A DNA stretch of 22,287 bases from Entrophospora sp. SA101. Lineage: Eukaryota > Glomeromycota > Glomeromycetes > Entrophosporales > Entrophosporaceae. The stretch lies in contig CAUDNR010004588.1 of assembly GCA_958430865.1 (NCBI GenBank), positions 23,074 to 45,360 of the forward strand, written 5' to 3'. Of this stretch, positions 8,287 to 17,100 are shown one piece after another. Below the pieces are notes generated by a model. That model did not search any database. It saw only the letters and a program-made list of their open reading frames with translations, and was not told the origin of the DNA. Position numbers and translations under genes: made by a program. Position 1 is the first letter of the stretch; the number at the start of each line of letters is the position of its first letter.

Positions 8287-10976
8287 TTATGCAACATGAG
8301 TTTTAGTAAAAGGAATGATCTTCTTCATTACTAGATAATAGTCCATTATTCGACTCTGTCATACCAAAAACAAAGTAAGCATGTGAATACATAAAAACAA
8401 ATGCATCAAAAGCTGTCAAAATTTATACCTTAAATAAATAAACATTTTCGATGACTTCTCTCAAGATATACAATTGATCCTTAGTACTTGGTATACTAAA
8501 TTCTTTTATAATATCAACAACGTGTAAACCTCCATTTGTTTGATGCATTACATAAAATGTAAACATTCGTTCTAAGATTGATAAAAAGAATAAGGATCAA
8601 TAAAATATATGGCCCTAAATCTATGTTACTTACGGTAGACAATAATTCCGTATGACTCTATAGAAGATACTTGTTGTTCTGTTGCTCCACGTGATAAATA
8701 GTGTTGACGTTGGTAATAAATGGAAATTTGCATACACTTAAACACTTTTTCGGTGTCTTCATTTAATTTTTTGACATCAGTATAAAGAGCGTTGCCGATA
8801 ACTTCTAAGAATCCTACTTCCAAAATAATAGCATTTACATTTATTGAGTATATCCCGTCCTGAGAACACCCAATGCTAACCCGTTGCCGATATTGTCGAG
8901 TTTCGTTTCTTTGAGCTTTGTTTGATTTGTTTTCTACCTCCCCCCTATGCAAAAGACAACCTGTTGGTCACCAAAGGCATAAATAATAAATAGAAATTTT
9001 TCTTAATTTAAAACTTACGTTTTTACTTTGACTAAATCCATAATGTCGTCGAAAGCTTTGACAATTATAGGATTCACAAAATTTTCTCGGTAAGAAAGTT
9101 CGTTTTGATCTGGATCCTGTAGTAAGTTAGTGGGTGCATTGAAAAGAAATAGACTAAAAAATAAATAGTACAAACTTGAATTAAATGTCACAAATGGAAA
9201 TAACACTAGTTACGAATATTTATACTCACAATCGTTTATAAATATCCTGTATCCATAAAAGATCATAATGTTCTTTGTGAATAAAAGTTCCAATATACGG
9301 TTTCTCAAGAACATTTTCGATAGTACCATCCAAGGAAATCACATCAAAAACAGATTTATTTTCCAAGTGGGTTTGGTACTTTTGTATAAGAGGCTGTAGA
9401 ACATTTTCCCATTTATTTAGGCGAATCGTCTTTACTTTTCCTGACGGTTCTAACTATGAAGGGCAAGCAAAATTATTAAATTTTCAACATGAGATGTTAA
9501 ACTTACAAGCAAACAATACAATACCGAGTTCCAAATATCTTTTAAGATGCGCTTTTCGGATTTTGACAACTTATTAACGGGATTTGTAACATTTCGTTCT
9601 GAAAGATTAATGATTCGATAATCAAATAGACGATATTCTATAGATCTTATTTTTTCGACTATTTTACGGATTTCCTCCATTACATTCTGTAAAGTCTGTG
9701 AAGATAGAACATAGGTCAGATAAGGTATGCTGTAATCTTAAAATTATGCAAATAAGCATTGTTACCTCCTGAGATAAATGGATGCTTTTTAGATAGATAT
9801 CTTCTTCAGCATTATCGTTAATGTTATCATCATAAATCTCTTTATAAATTCGCCCATCATTCGAATCTGAGAACTCTTGAACATGTGATTTTTCATTATC
9901 GCACTGTTATGGTTCATCCTTGTGTTATGACACGTCAAAATGGCTTATAAAGGACATTATTGCGAATTAGAATATAATTACCTCCTGGATCCAAGGGGGA
10001 TGAAAGCATTTGACGAAGCACCTAACGAATAGATTTGATCTGGAGGAGGATGTGGTGGTTGGTCCATTTTTTTCCGTTTCGTTTGGACCCGTTCATCAGT
10101 CTGAATGAAACGTTCATTCTTAATAATATAGAGAATACAATAATGAGTACACCGTCTTAGTCAGTATCATGCACAATTTTATCCATACCAGAGCTCCATC
10201 AATCCTTTTCATAATGCCAGTTGCTGTCCCAACCTGTAGGAGAAATGATGCAGTTAACAGTTATGTATATAACCTCTTTGAATCAAATAACAGAAAATGT
10301 TGCAAACCTTGGCTAACCGCATCTCCCTCTCTCTCATTTCAATTTCAGCATGAAAATCTAATTGTAACTCGATCTTGTCCCAGAATAACTTTGAATCCAT
10401 ATCATTTGTACGATGACCCTTTCAATACACAAATAGAAGATTATTAGCCTTGGCCACAAAGTAAGAGGTCTTTTAATGTTAATATTATATGTGGACCACA
10501 GCGAACATGAAGATCATCAGGAGAATAGCGCGAAGATATTCTCCATAGCTATGTGAGTTTATCACCTCCATAAAAGTTCTATGACGAACACGAAGATCAT
10601 CAAAGAGACGGCACGAAGACTTCTCTTTTAGTCATAGAAGTTTACAGAGACTCAACTACGACGAACACGAAGATCATCAAAGAGACGGCACGAAGACTTC
10701 TCTTCTAGTCGTAGAGAGTGCTCTAAACCGTTTTTAAGGCCCTCAGCAACAAACATTACGTACCTTGAAATTTTTATCCAATAGAGTAGCATAATTCTTG
10801 ACTTCTGATGAGCCTTCTTTCATAAGATAATCGAGAGATCTCCTAAGTATAAAAGCTTCCTTCCGAAACGAGCTGGTAAAGTCATTTTCTTGCTGGCGAT
10901 ACTTGTAAAACTCGGAAAATTTCCATTCTTCAGGTGATATATTGATAAAATATGAGCTGACTTTAATTCCTGCCAT
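8287..10976 (-). CDS. Lineage-expanded protein with probable PD-(D/E)XK-like nuclease fold; frame break at one junction
   Basis: Eleven exons (minus): 10976-10764, 10418-10308, 10233-10189, 10118-9982, 9903-9766, 9695-9507, 9453-9230, 9153-9019, 8944-8634, 8571-8429 and 8355-8287. All junctions are GT-AG and in phase except exon 4 to 5. There the visible donor leaves two extra bases, so the frame breaks; either a small indel has damaged the gene or an exon is misplaced. The roughly 500-residue product has a charged helical N-terminal half. The C-terminal half contains ELSYRENFVNPII, CSQDGIYSIN...IILEVGFLEV and GGLHVVDIIKEFSIP. An acidic residue, a strand, then L-E-V is the layout I associate with degenerate PD-(D/E)XK proteins expanded in Mucoromycota. 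Residue-level catalysis is doubtful because the Lys is missing. Fold assignment is inference. Confidence 0.55.
10495..10738. repeat. Three tandem double-stem hairpin units with compensating changes
   Basis: Direct repeats start at 10502, 10585 and 10662 (spacing 83 and 77). Each has a constant GAACAYGAAGATCATC segment. Copy 1 has a perfect inner stem GGAGAATA/TATTCTCC (10520-10527 and 10537-10544). Copy 2 has outer TTCTATGAC/GTCATAGAA (10577-10585 and 10631-10639) and inner AAAGAGA/TCTCTTT. Copy 3 has outer CTACGAC/GTCGTAG (10656-10662 and 10708-10714) with the same type of inner stem. The T-A to C-G change is matched on both arms. The units lie in the first intron of the minus-strand gene. 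Confidence 0.8.
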
Positions 10977-11243
10977 CAAAGCTATGGTGTTGCAGTTTAG
11001 AGAGTTTATGAGTAGCAAGAGAATTTTTTATAATCAAAAAGGGTACATGATCATGTGTTGTACACATTGAAATTCTAAAAATAATTTTTCATTGCACAGC
11101 CCCATTGACACGATTAAATCATTTGGAAATTTATATGCAATTGGTTAATCAAACTTTATTTATATGATATAAAAAATTGCCAAAGTTATAGACCGTGACC
11201 CAGTGTCACGATTGCCTTATAACATCACATACTTAAAGAAAAT
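10977..11243. other. Intergenic gap between the primase gene and the minus-strand nuclease-like gene
   Basis: Contains the 3' untranslated region of the primase gene and the upstream region of the nuclease-like gene, both on the minus strand. It is AT-rich apart from a small hairpin at 11194-11210. Confidence 0.5.
11194..11210. other. Hairpin CGTGAC-ccagt-GTCACG downstream of the primase gene
   Basis: A 6-bp perfect inverted repeat with a 5-nt loop, about 34 bp beyond the primase stop codon. It may be a 3' processing structure or part of the element boundary. Nothing decides between them. Confidence 0.4.
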
Positions 11244-12617
11244 TTAAGTTCCAATATCCTTTCTAACCTGAGATGCTACATATTTGATATTGTCCAAACT
11301 TAAATTCGAAATAGATGATGCCGTAAATGTTTTTATTCGTTGGATATATACCATCCGTTGATTTTTATCATCATTGATACGGAAAAAAAGGTCATAAACC
11401 TTTCGAGCTCTTTCCGTTTTCTTTCGAATTGTAGGTTTGGAAATCTCCTTTGGGAGCTGATCTCTAACTTCATTATTAATCTTTTTCTGGGCTTTGTGTT
11501 CTGGCAGATCTTTATACTGGGTAAGACGTTTTTCTAATTCCTCCCCAAAGTAGTAATAACTTCTTATTAGTTCGTGACGCGCATTATCGTTTTGTTTTTC
11601 ATGTTTAACGTCACATATAGGACATTCTTTAGCCGATTGTGCTTGAAAGTTGATGAATCCCTTCTCGATTCTTCCAATCTGGAGCCACCCATATTCTGCA
11701 ATAGCTAAATTAGCTCCTTTAACCAAAGCATCATCGTCATCAATAGGTTTAAATTCCTCTTCTGCTGGCTTTTCTTCTGAAAAGGTTCGTGGAAGGATTT
11801 CAGAATAATTCTCTTTAGGCTGAACCAGATAATCCTCTAGCTTTTGAAATCCATTTTTTACGGAAGAGATAGCAGGTCTTTTTATGCGTCCTTCTTTTGC
11901 TGATCCAAGGAGTCGAAGATTGAAATGTGTTTTGGGAAGGCCAATATCAATAAATTTCGAATAAGGTTCCCCAACTAATTCCATAACTTTTTCTGTGAAT
12001 CCCTTAAGTTCTCTATAATCTATGAATTGGGCACGAGGATAAATAATATGCCAACTACATTTCTCAGCATTTGATGAACTAGCTACGGCAAAAGAATTTA
12101 AGAAAGGCATACAATCTGGAATAAGGCTTAATGCATCTGCACAAGCGACTAAAATTTGAGATATCAAATCTTCTCGGGTAATTTTTTCATTATCTAAAGA
12201 AGGAAGCTGAGGATTATTAGAGTCAGGCTTTTGTCTTGCATCAATGTCAATTATTAAGCGAAGAGGCCTGTTGCCATCAATACATTCATGAGTATTAGGT
12301 ATTCCATAAACTTTGCTAGGATGATCAATCACTGTATAACCTTTTTCCGCCATTCGAATTATATATTGAGAATGAATCTCTTTGGGTTGGTATGCATCTA
12401 AAAGTGCCGTATCATTTCTATCAGCAGAGCTGGCGTGACTATTAGATGCAAGCCAGTATTTATAAAATGTATGTTCTGTATGGCCAGGTTTATAATCAAG
12501 ATCCGTTAAACCCATAAAAAGCCTTTTTGCATCATTATATTCGGCTGACTTTTGATTTAAGCACTGTTGTTGTAATGATTCACGAAGATGTTTTTTTGCT
12601 TCACTAGACAAACTCAT
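11244..12617 (-). CDS. Archaeo-eukaryotic (AEP) primase-like protein with zinc knuckle and shared C-terminal module
   Basis: An intronless 457-residue frame; the ATG at 12617 is the first in frame. The AEP catalytic signature is visible in order: the metal-binding LIIDID (D124, D126), then CSWHIIYP (H190), then a third acid in KFIDIG (D224) followed by NLRLLGSAKEG. These would bind two metals and the nucleotide for primer synthesis or repair-type polymerisation. CPICDVKH (C332, C335, H339) is a zinc knuckle as found after the catalytic domain of UL52-type and other mobile primases. Residues about 348-450 form a module also found in both coiled-coil proteins of this window (RKKTERARKVYDLFFRI; IKTFTASSISNL). 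No helicase is fused. It is less AT-rich than the surrounding core genes. It is divergent from the zinc protein and near a tyrosine recombinase, which suggests a replication role in a mobile element. Confidence 0.75.
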   Translation of the reverse strand: MSLSSEAKKHLRESLQQQCLNQKSAEYNDAKRLFMGLTDLDYKPGHTEHTFYKYWLASNSHASSADRNDTALLDAYQPKEIHSQYIIRMAEKGYTVIDHPSKVYGIPNTHECIDGNRPLRLIIDIDARQKPDSNNPQLPSLDNEKITREDLISQILVACADALSLIPDCMPFLNSFAVASSSNAEKCSWHIIYPRAQFIDYRELKGFTEKVMELVGEPYSKFIDIGLPKTHFNLRLLGSAKEGRIKRPAISSVKNGFQKLEDYLVQPKENYSEILPRTFSEEKPAEEEFKPIDDDDALVKGANLAIAEYGWLQIGRIEKGFINFQAQSAKECPICDVKHEKQNDNARHELIRSYYYFGEELEKRLTQYKDLPEHKAQKKINNEVRDQLPKEISKPTIRKKTERARKVYDLFFRINDDKNQRMVYIQRIKTFTASSISNLSLDNIKYVASQVRKDIGT

Positions 12618-12774
12618 GTATTGATTTGTATATATGCGTTGTTTCTATATGCGTGTTGTTTGATCTGACAAAAAGTATATGTAGTATTATTTTGAAACTA
12701 TATTATCGATAGATAAATCTTTAAAATAAAATTAATTATTCCAAAAATTTGATTGAAGTTTATTATATATACTT
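12618..12774. promoter_or_regulatory. Bidirectional promoter between primase and zinc-module genes
   Basis: 157 bp separate two divergent start codons. A TATATATA-like sequence (about 12763-12770) lies just before the plus-strand ATG. The gap includes the palindromic ATCGAT. The shared gap implies the two genes are co-expressed. Exact start points are not visible. Confidence 0.5.
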
Positions 12775-13059
12775 ATGATGAAATTATACAATTGCTCACA
12801 AATTCGTAGAACTGGAGAAATCTGTGGTCGAAATAGTAAATCAGAAAAATGTTATATCCATCGTAAATCTCCAGTATATACTCCTTGTAGAGATTGTGGC
12901 GAGTCAAATAGGTCTAAATATAATGCATGCAATGATCATGTAGGCAAATATAAAAGTAGAGAGAATTACAACAGAAAAAAGCAGGATAAATTGTGTATAC
13001 AAATTGCTATGATTGAGAATCGTATACCAGACTTGCCAGGTTTTGGGTACGACCTATAG
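12775..13059 (+). CDS. Small protein with two CCCH zinc-binding modules
   Basis: 94 residues from an ATGATG start, no introns. Two metal-ligand sets are plain: C7, C17, C26 and H29 (ending CYIH), then C38, C41, C52 and H55 (CRDC...CNDH). They are followed by a Lys/Arg-rich segment (KYKSRENYNRKKQDK) that could contact nucleic acid. I recognise no named family. Size, basic charge and divergent pairing with a primase fit a DNA- or RNA-binding accessory protein of the same element, by inference. The second ATG two codons in gives an almost identical product. Confidence 0.65.
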   Translation: MMKLYNCSQIRRTGEICGRNSKSEKCYIHRKSPVYTPCRDCGESNRSKYNACNDHVGKYKSRENYNRKKQDKLCIQIAMIENRIPDLPGFGYDL

Positions 13060-13244
13060 TCTAGGTTTATTACTTTTTCATCCATGGATAAGGCAGTCAT
13101 ATCTCCTAAGATCTAGAGCACTGTGTACTCTGCGAAGCATTATCGAAAGGGCGGGTAATTAATTTCGAATTTGAAAGAATATATTTCATACATAGTCATA
13201 GTTACTTCTACTATTCATACCCACCAGTTATACCTACTATTAAA
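13060..13244 (+). promoter_or_regulatory. Upstream region of the tyrosine recombinase gene
   Basis: Holds the 3' end of the zinc-protein transcript and the promoter of the recombinase. GGGTAATTAATTTCGAATTTG lies at 13153-13173, split here as GGGTAATTA and TTCGAATTTG. A near copy (2-nt shorter) occurs at 22151-22170, also about 80 bp ahead of a start codon. TGCGAAGCATTA near 13133 resembles other short palindromic motifs of the region. Confidence 0.4.
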
Positions 13245-14426
13245 ATGTCTGCCATCGCAAGTGAAATCGTAAAAAAATATAGATTAACTCCTCAGATGGA
13301 GCCGTCTCAGCTAAGTGCCTATGCCAATGAATTCCGCACTAAAATTCCTGACTGGCGCATTCGTAAAAATGCAAGAACCCGTCTCCGAGATCTTAAGTTT
13401 AGCCCAGAACAAATATCAGCACTCCTGCCAGATCAAAGAAAACAGAGCAAGCCAGATACTGTAAAAAATAAAGTTCAAAAAATTATGGAATCTACTGATC
13501 CAATTGGCGAAGCGTCTACTATAATTTTTCTTGAGAGTACATATGCAACACCAGAGAATGTTATTGCAATTGATTCAGAACTCAAACGTATTCGGCATGG
13601 TCTGCGTGAAAAAGGGGCTTCTGAAAAGGTAATCGATGCTTTACAAGACACTGATGGTATCACTCGGGAGTCAAACAGGAAACAATCTGAAAATCGCAAG
13701 CTTCGTGCAAGAATTGGAATTTCCCCTTCCGAACATTTTAGTTTAGAATCTATAAATGCAAGACTCCAAAGCTATGATACTGCTAAATCGCCCGACATTC
13801 AAGCTCTTGCAGATGTAATGGTAATGCTCTGTATGAGGCCAGCTGAAGTAACAACTCTCTGAATTTCTTATTTCGAATCACCAAATGATGATGCAGTGCA
13901 TCGAGGAAACAAAGCTTCGAGTCAAGGACTCATCTCCGATTCTCTTCCTGAATGGTGGGTTCCTGGATGTAATTGGTATGCAACCAGTTATGCTAAAAAT
14001 CATAAAAACCATCCTCGGGAATTTCTTTCGATGGAAAAAAATCCAGAACGTGCTTGCCAACTACTTACCTGGATCCAAACAGCAATAAAAAATGGCCATT
14101 TACGCAACCCTGGTATTGTAGGTGTTAAATGGTTAAATAAATTTCTGAAAAAATATGAGTCAGAGACTCTATGCTCCGCATATAATCTTAAGCCAAGCGA
14201 TTTACGAAAAATTGGTGCAGATCATGCTTGCATAGTACATGAAGGACGCAATGATGCTGATAGATTAAATATCCGAAGAAAAGCACTGAGGCATTCTCCA
14301 GATGGTCCACATTCCCCTGCAGAAAACTATGCTATAATAAATGACAGGCGAAAAATTCTTCCTTCTGAGCCAAAAGATAAAGTTGATCGTATCCCTTACA
14401 ATGATTTGATTGAGGAACTTGATTAG
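13245..14426 (+). pseudogene. Tyrosine recombinase (Crypton/phage-integrase type) with one in-frame stop
   Basis: One continuous frame of 393 codons, interrupted only by TGA at 13860-13862 (codon 206). The catalytic set of the tyrosine recombinase superfamily is recognisable: first Arg in MLCMRPAEVT (R198), second Arg in KPSDLRKIGA (R321, with the usual His replaced by Ser), His in ALRHSPD (H350) and the nucleophile in SPAENYAII (Y362). Such enzymes cut and join DNA at short paired sites through a covalent tyrosine link. The Lys/Arg-rich N-terminal 180 residues would be the arm or core DNA-binding part. The stop lies between the first Arg and the rest of the active site, so the normal product would be dead. 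No introns. It stands between the zinc protein and a convergent coiled-coil gene, as a mobile element's integrase would. Confidence 0.75.
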
Positions 14427-14522
14427 AATATGTGCCTATTTCTTATGAAATGGTATTACATAACTGGCACTAGCTCCGCTATAAAATACCTGCTCCGCTA
14501 AAATGTAAATCGTATATTAAAG
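14427..14522. other. Short convergent gap carrying GCTCCGC palindromes
   Basis: Contains TAGCTCCGCTA (14471-14481), an inverted TAGC/GCTA around TCC, and TGCTCCGCTA (14491-14500). The 11-mer recurs exactly at 16201-16211. Confidence 0.6.
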
Positions 14523-15833
14523 TTAACAGGTGCTAATCGGACCATGTAAATGTTCTAGGGATGATTCTTTACAAATAGGCTTCCCGCTACTTAAATCATA
14601 GTAATATCCTGCCTCAACGTCATTATCAGAAAATATTACGCTCGTATAATTGGGTAAAATAGAAATTGGAGGACAGGCTTTGTTAGATGTATTTACCTGG
14701 ATTTCTGGTGAAACCTTTTCAGGAAATGCACTTATCTCAGTTTCCGGTAATTTTTCTGAATCGTTTGAGATAGATGGTTCAATCACGTGTGCATTCTTTT
14801 TTGGAAAACGATTTATAATATTTTGAATTTGAATATCTTTTAGACTTGAAATAGCACTTGCACTATAGGTTACTTGCCTGATTCTATCCATCCCAATTCC
14901 TTCAAACAATATATAGATTTTTTTAGCTCTAAAAGTTATTTTACGCAAGTTTACATCAGTAATGTCAGGTAGAAGTGATTTGATTTCATTATATACCGAT
15001 GTCCTTGCAGATTTATCGTCAATTTTTTCTATAGACCTAATATTCCCGATTCTATCCTCATATGTTTTATAATAACAATACCAGTATAAAATCTCCTTTT
15101 GTCTAACCTTCATTGCTATATTAAATAAATCAGCTATATTTTGTGCCGTAACTCTACTAGATTCTGTTAGAATTACTTCTAAAGATAATTCAGGAATTTG
15201 AATATCAAATGGTTTATCGGATGAAAGTCCGTGTATTGCGTTATTTTCGATATCATTGTCTTCGGCACAAACAGATAACTCATGCATTAGGCCTTGTTCT
15301 ACTTTCTGATTATAAGGAATTTTCTGATCAATGGACACTTGCTCCGATTCAGCAGAAGTTTGAGATGAGTCTCCAACCTTAGGCTCTGCCCATTCCGATT
15401 GAATAGTTTTTTGTATTAATTTTTGATCTTGGATTTTCTTTCCCTTATTTCTCTTTCTTATTATATTACTAACTCTTTCTTTTTCTTTCCGATCCATAAA
15501 ATCATCAACCACTTTATCTTCTGATGATTTAGTTTCTGTAGGGATAGGAGATGTGGAGCATCGAATTTTCAACTCCTGACATACATCAGAATTAGATGCG
15601 TTATCAGATGTATTTTCTATTTGCTCAGAAGTTTGTTCCACAGGAATAGTTTCAGGGATAATGCTAGTAGTTACACAATTATTGGTTTGCTTTTTGATTT
15701 CCTCAATAGCATGTTCTAATTCTGCAATTCTAGCGGTAAGTTTTGCTTCCCTCATCTGACTTTGTTCTAATTCTGTGATCCTAGCCATAAGTCTGGCATT
15801 CTCTTGTCTTAACAAATCTAATTCGGCTTTCAT
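14523..15833 (-). CDS. Coiled-coil protein 1 with primase-shared C-terminal module
   Basis: An intronless 436-residue protein. Residues 1-50 form a leucine-heptad coiled coil (LDLLRQENARLMARITELEQ). A polar disordered region includes TKSSEDKVVDDFMDRKEKER and a basic helix (NIIRKRNKGKKIQDQ). The module at residues about 232-345 has YWYCYYKTYEDRI, LRKITFRAKKIYILFEGIG and VTYSASAISSLKDIQIQNII. The same signature lies at the primase C-terminus and in the paralogue at 20495-21970. The tail is SDNDVEAGYYYDLSSGKPI. Function unknown. A dimerising N-terminus plus a module shared with the primase suggests a bridging or recruiting protein. It is convergent with the recombinase. Confidence 0.7.
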   Translation of the reverse strand: MKAELDLLRQENARLMARITELEQSQMREAKLTARIAELEHAIEEIKKQTNNCVTTSIIPETIPVEQTSEQIENTSDNASNSDVCQELKIRCSTSPIPTETKSSEDKVVDDFMDRKEKERVSNIIRKRNKGKKIQDQKLIQKTIQSEWAEPKVGDSSQTSAESEQVSIDQKIPYNQKVEQGLMHELSVCAEDNDIENNAIHGLSSDKPFDIQIPELSLEVILTESSRVTAQNIADLFNIAMKVRQKEILYWYCYYKTYEDRIGNIRSIEKIDDKSARTSVYNEIKSLLPDITDVNLRKITFRAKKIYILFEGIGMDRIRQVTYSASAISSLKDIQIQNIINRFPKKNAHVIEPSISNDSEKLPETEISAFPEKVSPEIQVNTSNKACPPISILPNYTSVIFSDNDVEAGYYYDLSSGKPICKESSLEHLHGPISTC

Positions 15834-16845
15834 GTTCGCTAATATTTTTTTATATAAGAAATAGATATATTCAAAATATCGTAAAAAATATCACGTGCGT
15901 TCCAATTTGGAACGGAGAAAGAAAAAAATTCATGACTTCACGAATACCATTTCTTCCGAAATAAGAGGTGTATTGTTGTTAAAAAAGACCTTTCGGAGAA
16001 GCAATGCTTCGAGTCTCTGACTCAAGTGAACTCCATGCATTAAGCTTTTTTTTGACGTCAATCCAGGAAGAGAGATGGTAAAGATATTTCCGGTTGTATT
16101 AAATGTGTTTCATATTCTTCCCGCTATAATAAATATTGTAGTATAGAATATGCGTAGCATAGGCACATAGTGCCATATAACCAAAAAGTTGTTATACGAT
16201 TAGCTCCGCTATTAATACACAGTAAAGAAAAACCAGAATTGAAAATTTAATAATTATCTTAGACAGGTCAGTACGCCTATTCTTCCTCATTTTCACAATT
16301 CGTGGGTTACGGATAATGGTGCTTCGTAGTAGAGAATAAGTAATTAATTCCGATTTGATTTTTTTCTCGCTCAAAGATATAGTGTATAATAACCAAAATG
16401 TTGTTTGTAAATTGCGCAGTCAAAGAAAAATCTCCTATTGAAACTTTAATTGATACCATACCAAAACTATAAAAGATTGCCCGTAGAAAAATAAACATAT
16501 ATTTGGCCCCACAACTGGGTATTAATTATTCCAATAATAAAATGGTTAGTGCAGTCTCATCATCTTGACATGTGTAAAAATATCCGAATGAAAACAAGGG
16601 TGTAGATTACGCAAGTTAATTGTTATAATGGATTCTAACTTTATTCCTATTAGATCGATTAATATAATCACAAATCAAAGCTGACTATATTTCATCATTA
16701 ATTGTTGTTTGAATAAACCTTATTACTGAATAAAAATTTTCTAGCAGGTTCGATGACTTTCTTTATAATGCTACGCATGGATATATCTTTAATGTGAAGA
16801 CAGTTCTATTGGTAAAAAAAACGTGATATATTTCTTAGTGAGTAT
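15834..16845. other. Intergenic region with promoter, palindromes and short repeats
   Basis: No convincing gene. Nearest the coiled-coil gene are GATATATTCAAAA (15864-15876), CACGTG (15892-15897) and the palindrome at 15898-15914. Further right are a direct-repeat partner (16025-16045), ATGCGTAGCAT (16150-16160), TAGCTCCGCTA (16201-16211) and ATGCTACGCAT (16768-16778). A 24-codon ATG frame at 16398 (MLFVNCAVKEKSPIETLID...) looks mildly protein-like but ends quickly and may be a truncated gene start. Confidence 0.45.
15898..15914. promoter_or_regulatory. Palindrome CGTTCCAA-t-TTGGAACG beside CACGTG
   Basis: Perfect 8-bp arms around one base, directly adjoining a CACGTG box (15892-15897) and about 65 bp upstream of the coiled-coil protein 1 start. 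It could be an operator for a dimeric factor (CACGTG is a typical bHLH/bZIP site) or a recombinase core site. Confidence 0.5.
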
Positions 16846-17100
16846 TATAAATACGCCTTGAATCCATTTTTCGCCACTCTTTACTTCCTCACTATAATAT
16901 TCAAAAATTAAAACGAAGTTTAAAAACAGACTTTAAAACGTAATCAAAATAAACAAAATCTAACAAATATTATACATATTCTAATTTTTAATCAAAGGTA
17001 TGATATTCCGGAATAAAAACATTTATTTACCTAAGCACTGATCATTTTTCTTTTTGACATTGTATAATCCCACATATGTTAATTTGTTTTCTTTTCATAG
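16846..17100 (+). promoter_or_regulatory. TATA box, 5' leader and leader intron of the membrane coiled-coil gene
   Basis: TATAAATA lies at 16846-16853. An AT-rich leader follows. AG|GTATGA at 16997-16998 and CTTTTCATAG ending at 17100 define a plausible 103-nt leader intron that abuts the ATG at 17101. Confidence 0.5.

Noticed and set aside
10571..10714. Hairpin repeats as hammerhead ribozymes or a CRISPR array
   Set aside because: No CUGAUGA/GAAA core on either strand, and the repeat units are structured and adjacent with no unique spacers.
11244..12617. Primase as direct evidence of an integrated large DNA virus
   Set aside because: The zinc knuckle resembles viral-type primases, but no capsid, packaging ATPase, D5 helicase or polymerase is visible. 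A mobile element with a recombinase fits the neighbours better.
13475..14060. Frames inside the recombinase region in other phases
   Set aside because: Shadows of the recombinase frame, which carries the catalytic motifs on both sides of its stop.
16192..16498. Minus-strand frames of about 60 codons
   Set aside because: Hydrophobic, random-looking translation of AT-rich intergenic DNA without a recognisable motif.
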